From contig JAEWFC010000010.1 of assembly GCA_023389035.1 (NCBI GenBank), positions 124,001-188,000 on the forward strand: a stretch of 64,000 bases of DNA. Direction: 5' to 3'. Both the position numbers and the translations under genes were made by a program. A model generated the notes under the pieces. The model was not told the DNA's origin and searched no databases. It worked only from the letters and a program-made list of their open reading frames with translations. Source of the DNA: Acidobacteriota bacterium. Lineage in GTDB: Bacteria > Acidobacteriota > Blastocatellia > Pyrinomonadales > Pyrinomonadaceae. This document shows, one piece after another, positions 42,484 through 50,003 of this stretch. Each line of letters opens with the position of its first letter. Within the stretch, counting starts at the first letter, position 1.

Positions 42484-43224
42484 CTACCGCTCGACGAACC
42501 TACCGAGGTAGTACGGCAGCATCTTTCGCCACCACGGCCAGTCGTGATTTACATCGTGTCCCCAAAGTTCCAGCAAGTGCGGAATACCTTTTGAATGCAG
42601 TATGGACGAAAGCTCGCGGCTGCGGTCCGGGGCTTCGTATGAACCCTGGCCCGACACGATCACGATCGAATCTGCCTGTCGAAGCCGCGGCAGATGATGG
42701 CTGTCGTTAAGATTCTTAAGATACATCGCCGGGTTATTGAAATAGACGTTCTCGTCATAAAACCCTTTGTCGAGGTAATTGTAGATATCGTAGCTGCCGC
42801 TCATCGCGATCGTTCCGCGAAACGCATCGGAATGCTTGAAATAAGTGTTGGCAGCAAGAAAGGCACCGAGTGATGCACCCGTGGTAAGCGGCCGTGCGTC
42901 TTTGCCGCATTCGTTTCGGATCAGCGGCAGCACTTCATCGACGACGTACCGGTCGTAACGGGAAAGCATCTCGACCTTCCAGCCCGGATGCGATTCGCGA
43001 TTCAGCAGGCTGTATTTGTTCACCGAGTTTATCGAATAAGCCCTGATCAAACCTGCTTCGATAAGGTCCTTTATCGCATCGACGAGATAGAACCTTTCGT
43101 ACTCAAGATAATCGGCCGCGGCTGTCGGAAACATCAGCAGCGGATAGCCCGCGTGTCCGTATGCCACCAGCGGCATATCCATGTTTAGATTGTGGCTGTA
43201 CCACGTCGTGATATCGCGTCTCAT
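42484..43224 (-). CDS. Alpha/beta-hydrolase esterase family protein
   Basis: 246 residues with no signal peptide. It reads MPLVAYGHAGYPLLMFPTAA near the start, then LTTGASLGAFLAANTYFKH, the nucleophile elbow G-A-S-L-G. IVIVSGQGSYEAPDRS may carry the acid, and LWGHDVNHDWPWWRKMLPYYL carries the likely catalytic His. This matches COG4947/putative esterase proteins close to the esterase D and Fes fold. The substrate is unknown, but an acyl-ester or S-formylglutathione-like esterase is possible. It is monocistronic with its own terminator. Confidence 0.82.
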   Translation of the reverse strand: MRRDITTWYSHNLNMDMPLVAYGHAGYPLLMFPTAAADYLEYERFYLVDAIKDLIEAGLIRAYSINSVNKYSLLNRESHPGWKVEMLSRYDRYVVDEVLPLIRNECGKDARPLTTGASLGAFLAANTYFKHSDAFRGTIAMSGSYDIYNYLDKGFYDENVYFNNPAMYLKNLNDSHHLPRLRQADSIVIVSGQGSYEAPDRSRELSSILHSKGIPHLLELWGHDVNHDWPWWRKMLPYYLGRFVER

Positions 43225-43248
43225 TTATAAGCAGTCGTCTCCAAAAAA

Positions 43249-43282
43249 GAAAAAAGGCTCTCGTCATTCGACGAAAACCTTA
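43249..43282 (-). terminator. Rho-independent terminator of the SMR exporter gene
   Basis: Minus strand AAGGTTTTCGTC-GAAT-GACGAGAGCCTT then TTTTTC (bulged stem), about 25 nt after the exporter stop. Confidence 0.75.
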
Positions 43283-43308
43283 ATTCTATAACGAAACCGT
43301 TAAACCCC

Positions 43309-43629
43309 TTAACTGGGGGACGACATTTTAAGGCCAGCGATCCCGGCGATGATCAGCATGATGCAAAACATGCGGACGATATCCCGCGGCTCATCGAAAA
43401 GGGCCATTCCCAGAATAGCGGCCCCGACCGTTCCGATACCGGTCCACACTGCGTACGCCGTACCGATCGGCAATGTCTTGACCGCGAGCGAAAGAAAATA
43501 GAAGCTCGCTATCATCAACACAGCAGTGATGAGGCTGGGCACAAGGCGTGTCCAGCCTTCCGTGTACTTCAACCCGATCGCCCACGCGATCTCAAGCAGT
43601 CCCGCAATGCCGAGATAGACCCAGTTCAT
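43309..43629 (-). CDS. gdx: SMR-family small exporter (Gdx/SugE type, guanidinium export)
   Basis: 106 residues and four membrane helices. The sequence has the Gdx/SugE pattern: EIAWAIGLKYTEGWTRLVPS, SFYFLSLAVKTLPIGTAYAVW, TGIGTVGAAILGMALFDEP. Gdx proteins are dual-topology guanidinium/H+ antiporters; the EmrE drug-export subgroup lacks these G-L-K-Y and W-T-G-I-G features. The essential membrane-buried Glu is in helix 1 (GLLEIAW). The start is 6 nt after the stop of the upstream lipoprotein gene, so no guanidine riboswitch can lie directly in front of it. Confidence 0.9.
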   Translation of the reverse strand: MNWVYLGIAGLLEIAWAIGLKYTEGWTRLVPSLITAVLMIASFYFLSLAVKTLPIGTAYAVWTGIGTVGAAILGMALFDEPRDIVRMFCIMLIIAGIAGLKMSSPS

Positions 43630-43635
43630 CTTGAC

Positions 43636-44592
43636 CTATTTCGTCACATTGATATCGCGTGTCGTTGAGTTGTAACCGCCGTTGTCGACGACGTTGCCGT
43701 CCTTGTCGATAAGCTCAAGCTTTATTGTGTGCTTGCCCGTCGTCCAGCCGGACAGCCACAGCGGGGCCCACTTTTCGATCATTTTCGCTTCACCGCCGTT
43801 GACGGAATAACGGACACGATATTCCCCGCCATCACCTACGAGCTTTGCATTCGCAAGCCAGAAATCGATCATTATCGGATCGGCATCCGTTCCCTTGTAG
43901 TCGCCCTTCGGACGGCTGTATGTGAGCAGCGGCTTTGCGAGGTCGATCTTTCCGCCGGTCGAAGGCGGCATGTCTTTACCTTCAGGGGTCGCGGCAGGTT
44001 GTGCACCAGTGTTGCTGTTTACGTTAGACATCTGCTGGCCGGAGTTTGTCGTCGCAGGAATGTCTAGATTGGCTCCGCCGTTCTTAACCGTAAATCTGAC
44101 GACGTCAAACGCATCTTCATTCTTGTAGCTTTCGTGCCACGGACGCGAAGCAAAAACACGTAATGTATGTTCGCCATCGGGCACATTGCGCAGCTCGAAT
44201 TCGCGATCGACGTTGTAATACGCCTCATACGGCTGATTATCCAGGATCACATGGATGTGATTGCCCATTTTGGTCTCAGGGTCCATTCCCGGCTTGTAAC
44301 CCTTGAGGTCTCCGCTTATCGTGAGCATTACGCGCACCGTCGAGCTTTCGATCGTCGCGCCATCGGGCGGAACATTTATCTCGACCTCGGGCTGTGCCGC
44401 GTCCTGTTCGCCGCGCGACGCCATCATATCCTTGATACGCTGCGGCGTTTCCGTGTCAGACAAACTCATCGGGGCCGCCGCGGTATTGGCGTTTGTATTG
44501 GCTCGATTGGCGGCCGAATTCGTATCGGCGGTTCCGCCGCATCCGGCCAGGAATATTGCAGCAAATAACGAAAGCAAGAAAGTGTTCTTCAT
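43636..44592 (-). CDS. Hypothetical lipoprotein with two Ig-like beta domains
   Basis: 318 residues. Signal peptide with lipobox FLAGC (Cys18), followed by an Asn/Ala/Thr-rich linker (SAANRANTNANTAAA). Domain one (about 65-170) contains VEINVPPDGATIESSTVRVML and HTLRVFASRPWHESYKNED, an Ig-like beta sandwich. A second linker (NSGQQMSNVNSNTGAQP) leads to domain two (FWLANAKLVGDGGEYRVRYSV, GWTTGKHTIKLELIDKDG). It would sit on the outer or inner membrane facing the periplasm. No named family is recognised. It lies 9 nt after lipB with a strong AGGGAGGAAT before its start, and 6 nt before gdx. Confidence 0.82.
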   Translation of the reverse strand: MKNTFLLSLFAAIFLAGCGGTADTNSAANRANTNANTAAAPMSLSDTETPQRIKDMMASRGEQDAAQPEVEINVPPDGATIESSTVRVMLTISGDLKGYKPGMDPETKMGNHIHVILDNQPYEAYYNVDREFELRNVPDGEHTLRVFASRPWHESYKNEDAFDVVRFTVKNGGANLDIPATTNSGQQMSNVNSNTGAQPAATPEGKDMPPSTGGKIDLAKPLLTYSRPKGDYKGTDADPIMIDFWLANAKLVGDGGEYRVRYSVNGGEAKMIEKWAPLWLSGWTTGKHTIKLELIDKDGNVVDNGGYNSTTRDINVTK

Positions 44593-44601
44593 AATTCCTC
44601 C

Positions 44602-45309
44602 CTAAATACTAGTTCCGGCTAGCGGCCGCGTTTGTGCGGCCAACGTGCCGGTTACAGTCTCATCAAGGACGTTTCCGATCTGAAACACGTCCGCAAAATT
44701 AGCTACTAAGCGGTCCTCGACTTCCGTCATATCGACATCGCGTCCCAGGAGACGCTGCATTGACGTTACGGGCTCGCCCTCGCAGGCAATTATCCAATTG
44801 AAATAATCGAGATCGGTGTTCACGTTAAGTGCAAATCCATGTGTCGTGACCCATCGTTTGATGTGGATCCCGATCGCGGCGACCTTGCCCTCGGTCGTAT
44901 GAACCCCCGTCAGGCCTTCGATGCGAAAACCTTCGATCTCATAGTCCGCAAGTGTCCGGATCAGTACCTCTTCGACGTCGCGAACATATTTGTGGACGTC
45001 CTCTCTGTCCGGCGACAGGCTTATGATCGGATAGCCCACTATTTGCCCGAGGCCGTGATATGTGACCTTGCCGCCGCGGTCGGATTCGAAAACCTCGGCG
45101 CCGATCGCACGCAGGATCTCTGCCGAAGCGAGTACGCCGGCCTCTTTCGCACGGCGGCCTACCGTAAAGGTGTGCGGATGCTCGAGGAGCAGAAAATAAT
45201 CGCGCTCGCGCTTTTCGATCACGTCCCTTTCAAGCTGCTTTTGCAGCTCGAAGGCGGCGCCGTAACCGATGAGCCCAAGGCGTCGAACCTCTAACTCGCG
45301 TTCATGCAT
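44602..45309 (-). CDS. lipB: Octanoyltransferase LipB
   Basis: 235 residues. It moves octanoyl from ACP to a lipoyl domain lysine, the first step of lipoate synthesis. Conserved parts are DYFLLLEHPHTFTVGRRAKE, SDRGGKVTYHGLGQIVGYPI (the catalytic pocket), GLTGVHTTEGKVAAIGI with the conserved Lys, and THGFALNVNTDLDYFNWIIACEGEPVTSM with the acyl-accepting Cys. The usual PCGI reads ACEGEP here, with the Cys kept. lipA is not in the window. It is the first gene of a run with the lipoprotein and gdx. Confidence 0.94.
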   Translation of the reverse strand: MHERELEVRRLGLIGYGAAFELQKQLERDVIEKRERDYFLLLEHPHTFTVGRRAKEAGVLASAEILRAIGAEVFESDRGGKVTYHGLGQIVGYPIISLSPDREDVHKYVRDVEEVLIRTLADYEIEGFRIEGLTGVHTTEGKVAAIGIHIKRWVTTHGFALNVNTDLDYFNWIIACEGEPVTSMQRLLGRDVDMTEVEDRLVANFADVFQIGNVLDETVTGTLAAQTRPLAGTSI

Positions 45310-45357
45310 CTATAACTATGATAGAATTTTCAGCAACATTTGAACAGGTAGGCATTT

Positions 45358-45876
45358 ATGAACAAGATCGGAACTTTCGGGCTGGCCGTGGCGTTTGCGG
45401 CTTTTTTTGTGACGACCGCTGACGCCCAGCGACGTCCTTCGCGGCCGACTACGACGCCGCGGGTCGTTACTTCTAATACCGCAGCCGCACAGACGACGAC
45501 TCTGCGACAAGGTGCCGACAAGGTCTCGATCCAGATCAAGAACGTGACCAAGTTCCTTTATCTGCTTGGAGGAGCCGCCGCCGGAATTGAAGACGTTGAC
45601 AAGGATCCGCGGGCAAATGCGGCTGCACGTTCAAAGAATGCCGAGAACAAGCGAGCACTGATCCAGACTATTCAGAATCTGCGTGCAGGCATGCTCGCGC
45701 TTGAGGTGGAGTTCAGAACAAAAGAACCGCTTAAGAGACATTTACCGCTCGTTCAGGGGATCACGGAATTGACGGCGCAATCGGAAGATCTGGCCGCAGC
45801 CGGACGGTTCACCGATTCGGGCCGCCCGCTCCTGACACTGGTTGAGAAGCTCTCAGACGCACTAGCCGCGATGTAA
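45358..45876 (+). CDS. Hypothetical secreted helical protein
   Basis: 172 residues. A signal peptide (MNKIGTFGLAVAFAAFFVTTADA) precedes a short Arg/Pro/Thr-rich linker and a helical domain (about 60-170) with ALIQTIQNLRAGMLALEVEFRTKEPLK and LPLVQGITELTAQSEDLAAAG. AGGTAGG lies 8-9 nt before the ATG. The domain is helix-only with regular hydrophobic spacing, suggesting a helical bundle in the periplasm. No named family is recognised. It is divergent from lipB and convergent with the TlpA-like gene (stops 7 nt apart). Confidence 0.75.
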   Translation: MNKIGTFGLAVAFAAFFVTTADAQRRPSRPTTTPRVVTSNTAAAQTTTLRQGADKVSIQIKNVTKFLYLLGGAAAGIEDVDKDPRANAAARSKNAENKRALIQTIQNLRAGMLALEVEFRTKEPLKRHLPLVQGITELTAQSEDLAAAGRFTDSGRPLLTLVEKLSDALAAM

Positions 45877-45883
45877 GAAATTG

Positions 45884-46516
45884 TTAAGGCCGGGATGATG
45901 TCTCGGCCTTTTGATCTGCAGGCTTCACAGCAGTCCCGCTTGCAGCAAGCTTGCCTTCAATAAACTTCTCGATATCACCCTTAACAAGCTCTCCGTTAAC
46001 GACATTTACCTTTTCTGCAAGGACCTCGCCTGACGGCTTTAGCAATGACGGTTCGAGGAAAACGTACCACGGTGAGCCCCATCGGCGTGTGTCGCCGGCT
46101 GCACGTCTTTGCGTGTAATGCTGCGTGGTTTCGCGGGCGCGCGTACTTTCCGATTCGTATACGTTGAAAAACGTGAGGCCAAACTGCTTGGCGTGCGAGC
46201 GCATTCGGTCGACCGTGTCGTACTCGCCGACCCCGATCACGGTAAGCCCCTTGTCTGAATATTTTGAATGAAGTTCCTGGACGAACGCCACGTCATGGCG
46301 CCAGTTCGGGCACCAGGGAGCCCAATACACGACCATCACCAGCTTCTTGCCGGCCGCGAATTTCCGAAGGTTCGTCTCACCGTTGCCTTCGAGATTCTTG
46401 TACGTCCAGTCTTGATAGCCAAACTCGCGCTCAACGACCGGTGCGATCTCATTCTGGGCAAACCCCGTCAACGAAAACAGGGCGACGAGTGCGATCGATA
46501 AAGGAAACTTCTTCAT
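45884..46516 (-). CDS. Thioredoxin-fold (redoxin/TlpA-like) exported protein lacking the second Cys
   Basis: About 210 residues from MKKFPLSIALVALFSLTGFA (signal peptide). The fold is the TlpA/redoxin type: FGYQDWTYKNLEGNGETNLRKF, KLVMVVYWAPWCPNWRHDVAF, then GLTVIGVGEYDTVDRMRSHAK and GSPWYVFLEPSLL. The active site reads W-C-P-N-W: the first Cys is present but the second of CxxC is Trp, so it cannot act as an ordinary dithiol oxidoreductase. It could be a monothiol peroxidase-like protein or a chaperone. The longer ORF start at 46717 would overlap the PepSY gene and is rejected. Confidence 0.85.
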   Translation of the reverse strand: MKKFPLSIALVALFSLTGFAQNEIAPVVEREFGYQDWTYKNLEGNGETNLRKFAAGKKLVMVVYWAPWCPNWRHDVAFVQELHSKYSDKGLTVIGVGEYDTVDRMRSHAKQFGLTFFNVYESESTRARETTQHYTQRRAAGDTRRWGSPWYVFLEPSLLKPSGEVLAEKVNVVNGELVKGDIEKFIEGKLAASGTAVKPADQKAETSSRP

Positions 46517-46581
46517 AAATAATGTTAAAAAGCGTATAGACTCAGACGGTGAATTACAACTGAACGTTGCAGCAGCTTTAC

Positions 46582-47100
46582 TCAAAGCTCGCGTGTTCCT
46601 ATCTTTCCGGATGGTGGAAATAGACGAGCCGACCAAAGCTTGATATTGAGATATATCCCCGTCAAGGCCGATAGTGCAGCCAGCGAGGAGAATAAAAGAA
46701 GCAGCGTCACCTGCCATTTGCCGGCGAAAAAGTAGAAATGAGCCTCGCGGAAGAACCGCGTCTTGAGCGACGGCGGTTGCGAATAGGAGGCGTTCCCGTT
46801 CTCGGCGTCGATGAAGATAGATTCCGCACCCAGGCCGCCGATCGCCTGATACTGCGGCCTTCCGTCCTTCATCAATAGAGTCAGAGCGGTCGTCGGTAGT
46901 GTCCGGCCGGCAAGTTCATTCGCCCTCGCCATGGCGTCGGGCGGAGTGATCTTCACACGCTCAGGCGCAATATTCTCGATAACACCGCCTTCGACCGTAT
47001 TCGGCAAGGCGTAAAGAAACCCGCTGACCGCCCATGCAAGGACCGGAACAGATACCAAGACGCCGAGCAACAAATGTGATCGATAAATAATGCCATGCAT
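46582..47100 (-). CDS. PepSY-domain membrane protein
   Basis: 172 residues. Helix one (SHLLLGVLVSVPVLAWAVSGFLYAL) and helix two (VTLLLLFSSLAALSALTGIYL, about 130-152) flank a periplasmic PepSY domain (ENIAPERVKITPPDAMARANELA, RPQYQAIGGLGAESIFIDAENG). This is the minimal form of the PepSY_TM/iron-uptake reductase-associated proteins. Larger PiuB-like members reduce or move iron siderophores; this short form has no heme motif visible. It is upstream of the TlpA-like gene on the same strand (65 nt gap), so cotranscription is possible. Confidence 0.82.
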   Translation of the reverse strand: MHGIIYRSHLLLGVLVSVPVLAWAVSGFLYALPNTVEGGVIENIAPERVKITPPDAMARANELAGRTLPTTALTLLMKDGRPQYQAIGGLGAESIFIDAENGNASYSQPPSLKTRFFREAHFYFFAGKWQVTLLLLFSSLAALSALTGIYLNIKLWSARLFPPSGKIGTREL

Positions 47101-47180
47101 AATCTCAGATAATATCGGATGCCGAGAGCAACTGCAGTTAATTTCCGGCTCGAACTATGGTAGTCTTCTACACATTGACC

Positions 47181-47612
47181 ATGAGCGAAGCACCCAAAGT
47201 TTCTGACATTTTTCGGCGGGCACTCGAGATCCGCGAATCAGATCCGAATGGATCGTATAAGGACGTCGCAGCACAGATCGTCCGCGAATTCGACGCCCGC
47301 CCGCTGCCCGAAACCGCGTATCTGACAATTCCCGAGTACGATAACATCACGCCTGAGGAAGATTGGACCGCCGGGCTGCCAGTGATCCTTCGTGGAATAC
47401 AGAACGCCAACTGGGCTGACATCGCCCATGGCATTATTATCAGCCTCGAGCAGGTCGAGAACTATCCGAAACAGTCAGGACGTGAAGACGATCCGACGAA
47501 AGATTGGCGAAACCGAAGCCGACGAATTGCGGACGCGGAGGAAAAGGTTCTCGAAAAATGGATGCCTGAGGACCTGATGGCGGTCGCGAAACGCAACAGC
47601 CCGACCGGTTAG
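47181..47612 (+). CDS. Hypothetical cytoplasmic protein
   Basis: About 143 residues from MSEAPKVSDIFRRALEI. It is acidic and helical, with no signal peptide. Segments SDPNGSYKDVAAQIVREFDA and ADIAHGIIISLEQVENYPKQ look structured; WMPEDLMAVAKRN ends it. No family is recognised. The first ATG of the longer ORF (47157) adds MVVFYTLT, which looks non-native, so the second is used. The stop overlaps that of the convergent MBL-fold gene by 4 nt. Confidence 0.75.
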   Translation: MSEAPKVSDIFRRALEIRESDPNGSYKDVAAQIVREFDARPLPETAYLTIPEYDNITPEEDWTAGLPVILRGIQNANWADIAHGIIISLEQVENYPKQSGREDDPTKDWRNRSRRIADAEEKVLEKWMPEDLMAVAKRNSPTG

Positions 47613-48376
47613 AGCTTTAATCGTAGGCCGTCCCTCGCTTCGATCAGCTCGCAGAAATCTTTTAGATCTCCAACTTCCTCGTGCAGGACAGCCTCGTCCC
47701 ACTGCGGATAGAGATGCGTCAGCATTGCTCTCCTAGGCCGGGCCTTCCGAATCAAGAATAAAGCCTCCGCGAGTTCGAGGTGTTTCTCTACCGGCTTATC
47801 TTTGACGAACGAGCATTCAATAAGAAAAAGATCGGAATCACGCGCTATCGCCGAGAGCGGTTCATGAAAGCCTGTATCGGCAGTGTAAACAAGTCGTTTC
47901 CCATCGGCGGCGGTAATATGAATAGCCAGGCTTTCCGGTGTGTGCGGCGTCTTCTGTGCAACGGCTTCGACCCCCGGAAGCATTTCAAATCTCTCTAGCG
48001 GATCAACCTCAACCACTTCGAATGGAAACGGTTGATCGAAGAGGCCGTAGTCGTTGACCGCATCAAACCTCTCGATCAGCTGTTTCGTGCCGGCAGGCCC
48101 GAAAAGCCGCAGCGGCTTCTTTCGTTCCTGCGTTTGGGGGGCATACTTCGTCCCAAAGAGATATGGCGCCAATCCGCCGCAGTGGTCGAGATGAAAATGC
48201 GAGAGCCAGATCGCGTCTAGCCCGGCCCAATCACAGCCTTCCTCCGCCATACGATGCACGGCCGACGCGGAGCAGTCCAGAAGCACTGAACCCTCGCTCA
48301 TCTCGAGCCAATACGCCGGGCTGCTTCGATGCGAATGCGGCACCGATGTGCCCGAGCCTAAAACTGTTAGTTCCAC
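47609..48376 (-). CDS. MBL-fold metallo-hydrolase (RNase Z-like)
   Basis: 255 residues, GTG start (MELTVLGSGTSVP). The metal motif is IWLSHFHLDHCGGLAPYLF (HxHxDH), with further ligands in QKTPHTPESLAI (His), VYTADTGFHEP (Asp) and MLTHLYPQWD (His). The N-terminal VLGSGTSVPHSHRSSPAYW is that of RNase Z/arylsulfatase-type MBL proteins. The exosite arm of true RNase Z is not evident, so a tRNA 3'-processing role is only possible. A -10-like TAGAAT lies 6 nt before the GTG. It is convergent with the 47181 gene. Confidence 0.87.
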   Translation of the reverse strand: MELTVLGSGTSVPHSHRSSPAYWLEMSEGSVLLDCSASAVHRMAEEGCDWAGLDAIWLSHFHLDHCGGLAPYLFGTKYAPQTQERKKPLRLFGPAGTKQLIERFDAVNDYGLFDQPFPFEVVEVDPLERFEMLPGVEAVAQKTPHTPESLAIHITAADGKRLVYTADTGFHEPLSAIARDSDLFLIECSFVKDKPVEKHLELAEALFLIRKARPRRAMLTHLYPQWDEAVLHEEVGDLKDFCELIEARDGLRLKL

Positions 48377-48441
48377 ACGGCCATTCTATCAGGTCAGCGG
48401 CAGCGGGTTCACATAAGTATCCTGTGTGGTAAATTTAGATA

Positions 48442-49176
48442 ATGAACGAGGTCGATATACTCGCGGTCTTTGCGCACCCGGATGATCTTGAGCTGACGGT
48501 AGGCGGAACAATGCTGAAAATGAAGCAGCTTGGTTACCGAACCGGTGCTCTCGATGTCACGCAGGGTGAAATGGGGACGCGAGGAACCGTAGAAGGCCGG
48601 GCAAAGGAGGCGGAGGATGCGGCCGCCATCCTAAAGCTGGACGTGCGAGCGAATCTCGCGCTCGCTGACGGACACGTCTTCGTCGATGATGCGTCGAGGA
48701 CGGAAATGGTGCGGGCTTTCCGGCAGCTAAAGCCCAAAGTGATCCTCACGCATCAACTGGAAGATCCGCATCCAGATCACGACCACATAGCGCATCTCGT
48801 CCGGGAATCGGCCCGTCTGGCAAGCATGAAGAATTATGACCCGGAAACCGGAGATGAAAAGATACCCGTTCCGAGGGTCGCACACAATATCTTTTCGCGA
48901 CGAGTAGTGCCGTCTTTTGTCGTGGATATCTCAGAACACCTTGACCAAAAGATGGAGGCGATCAGAGCACATAGTTCCCAGTTTTACGATCCAAACTCGA
49001 CCGAACCCGAAACGCGCCTAACCGACAAGCGTTTTCTCGATGAGCTTGAGAACCGATCCAGGTATTTTGGTTCGCTGATCGGCGTTGAGGCCGGTGAACC
49101 CTATTACGTTCGTGAAGCTCTGAATGTCGGAGATCCTATTGAACTGCTGACCAGGCCGATGAACCTTTATTCGTAA
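48442..49176 (+). CDS. bshB1: PIG-L/LmbE-family deacetylase, BshB1-type (bacillithiol biosynthesis)
   Basis: 244 residues. The zinc motif is ILAVFAHPDDLELTVGG (AHPDD), followed by GALDVTQGEMGTRGTVEGR, KLDVRANLALADGHVFVDD and ILTHQLEDPHPDHDHIAHLVRE (second zinc site), ending HSSQFYDP and GSLIGVEAGEPYYVREAL. These are the BshB1 hallmarks; BshB removes acetate from GlcNAc-malate on the way to bacillithiol. bshA and bshC are not in the window. A TAAATT/TAGATA-type stretch lies directly before the ATG without a Shine-Dalgarno. The stop overlaps the next start (TAATG). Confidence 0.85.
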   Translation: MNEVDILAVFAHPDDLELTVGGTMLKMKQLGYRTGALDVTQGEMGTRGTVEGRAKEAEDAAAILKLDVRANLALADGHVFVDDASRTEMVRAFRQLKPKVILTHQLEDPHPDHDHIAHLVRESARLASMKNYDPETGDEKIPVPRVAHNIFSRRVVPSFVVDISEHLDQKMEAIRAHSSQFYDPNSTEPETRLTDKRFLDELENRSRYFGSLIGVEAGEPYYVREALNVGDPIELLTRPMNLYS

Positions 49177-49994
49177 TGTCCACGCTTGCACCCGAAGAGA
49201 TCGAGCTCAACAAAAAGCTGCGGGTCCTTGACCGTCTGAAGGACCGTCTGGCTGACCGCGAGGAGGACGTTACTGACCTGCGGGCGGCACTCGAGCGTTT
49301 CGAAGCAAGGTACACGATGGAGGTCGGCCGCTTGTACGCCGAGCAGGATGAGATCGATGCGGAGATCGCTGAGGAAGAACTAAAGCTGGTCCCGGATGAT
49401 GAAGAGATCAAGAAACGGGTCGAAGAACTGCGCCGTTTGGCGGAAGAATCTGCGGCCCGTCTGCGTGCGGCAGAGGAACACGACTCTGAGAAATGGGAAC
49501 CGACGCCCGAGGCTCGCAAGGCTTATCACGATATCGCAAGGATCATCCATCCCGACCTTGCTCTCGACTCGGCCGAAAAGGAACGGCGTCATAACCTGAT
49601 GGCCGAACTCAATGCGGCGTACACCGCAGGCGATCAGGTCAAGCTCGACCGCCTGACTGCGGAAATGCGGGTCAGCCCTGATGCGGTCACCGGTGTATCA
49701 GTCGGCGATGATCTGGTTCGATCGATCAGGCAGATATATCAGATACGCCGACGATTTATCGAGCTCGACGAGGAAGAAAAATCCGCTTTGGGATCGGAAT
49801 TATACGAGCTGATGCTAAAGGTCGAAGCGGAAGAATCCGAGGGCCGCGATCTATTGAAGCACATGGCGGAGCGAGCTCGCACTCATATTAAGAAGACAGA
49901 ACGCCGCCTGATCAATCTCAGAAATGTGACTGCAGCACAGGAAGAATACGTGAAAGAAACCTTTGGAATGGATATAGATGAGTTTCGAAAATAA
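49176..49994 (+). CDS. J-domain-like protein with N-terminal coiled coil
   Basis: 272 residues. The N-terminus (about 1-95) is a long charged coiled coil (NKKLRVLDRLKDRLADREED, YAEQDEIDAEIAEEELKLV). A J-domain-like helix pair follows, PEARKAYHDIARIIHPDLAL with the HPD motif, then HNLMAELNAAYTAGDQVKLD (about 105-160). The C-terminal half is again helical (ERARTHIKKTERRLINLR). J-domains stimulate Hsp70 (DnaK); no DnaK partner is here, so it may recruit DnaK to a partner such as the adjacent membrane channel. It overlaps bshB1 by 1 nt and is followed 9 nt later by the channel gene. Confidence 0.8.
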   Translation: MSTLAPEEIELNKKLRVLDRLKDRLADREEDVTDLRAALERFEARYTMEVGRLYAEQDEIDAEIAEEELKLVPDDEEIKKRVEELRRLAEESAARLRAAEEHDSEKWEPTPEARKAYHDIARIIHPDLALDSAEKERRHNLMAELNAAYTAGDQVKLDRLTAEMRVSPDAVTGVSVGDDLVRSIRQIYQIRRRFIELDEEEKSALGSELYELMLKVEAEESEGRDLLKHMAERARTHIKKTERRLINLRNVTAAQEEYVKETFGMDIDEFRK

Positions 49995-50003
49995 GTCTGA
50001 GGA

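Noticed and set aside
43630..43660. Guanidine riboswitch upstream of gdx
   Set aside because: Only 6 nt separate gdx from the preceding stop codon, so no aptamer can fit.
46517..46717. 67-residue N-terminal extension of the TlpA-like protein
   Set aside because: It overlaps the PepSY gene on the same strand in another frame and would hide a good signal peptide that starts at 46516.
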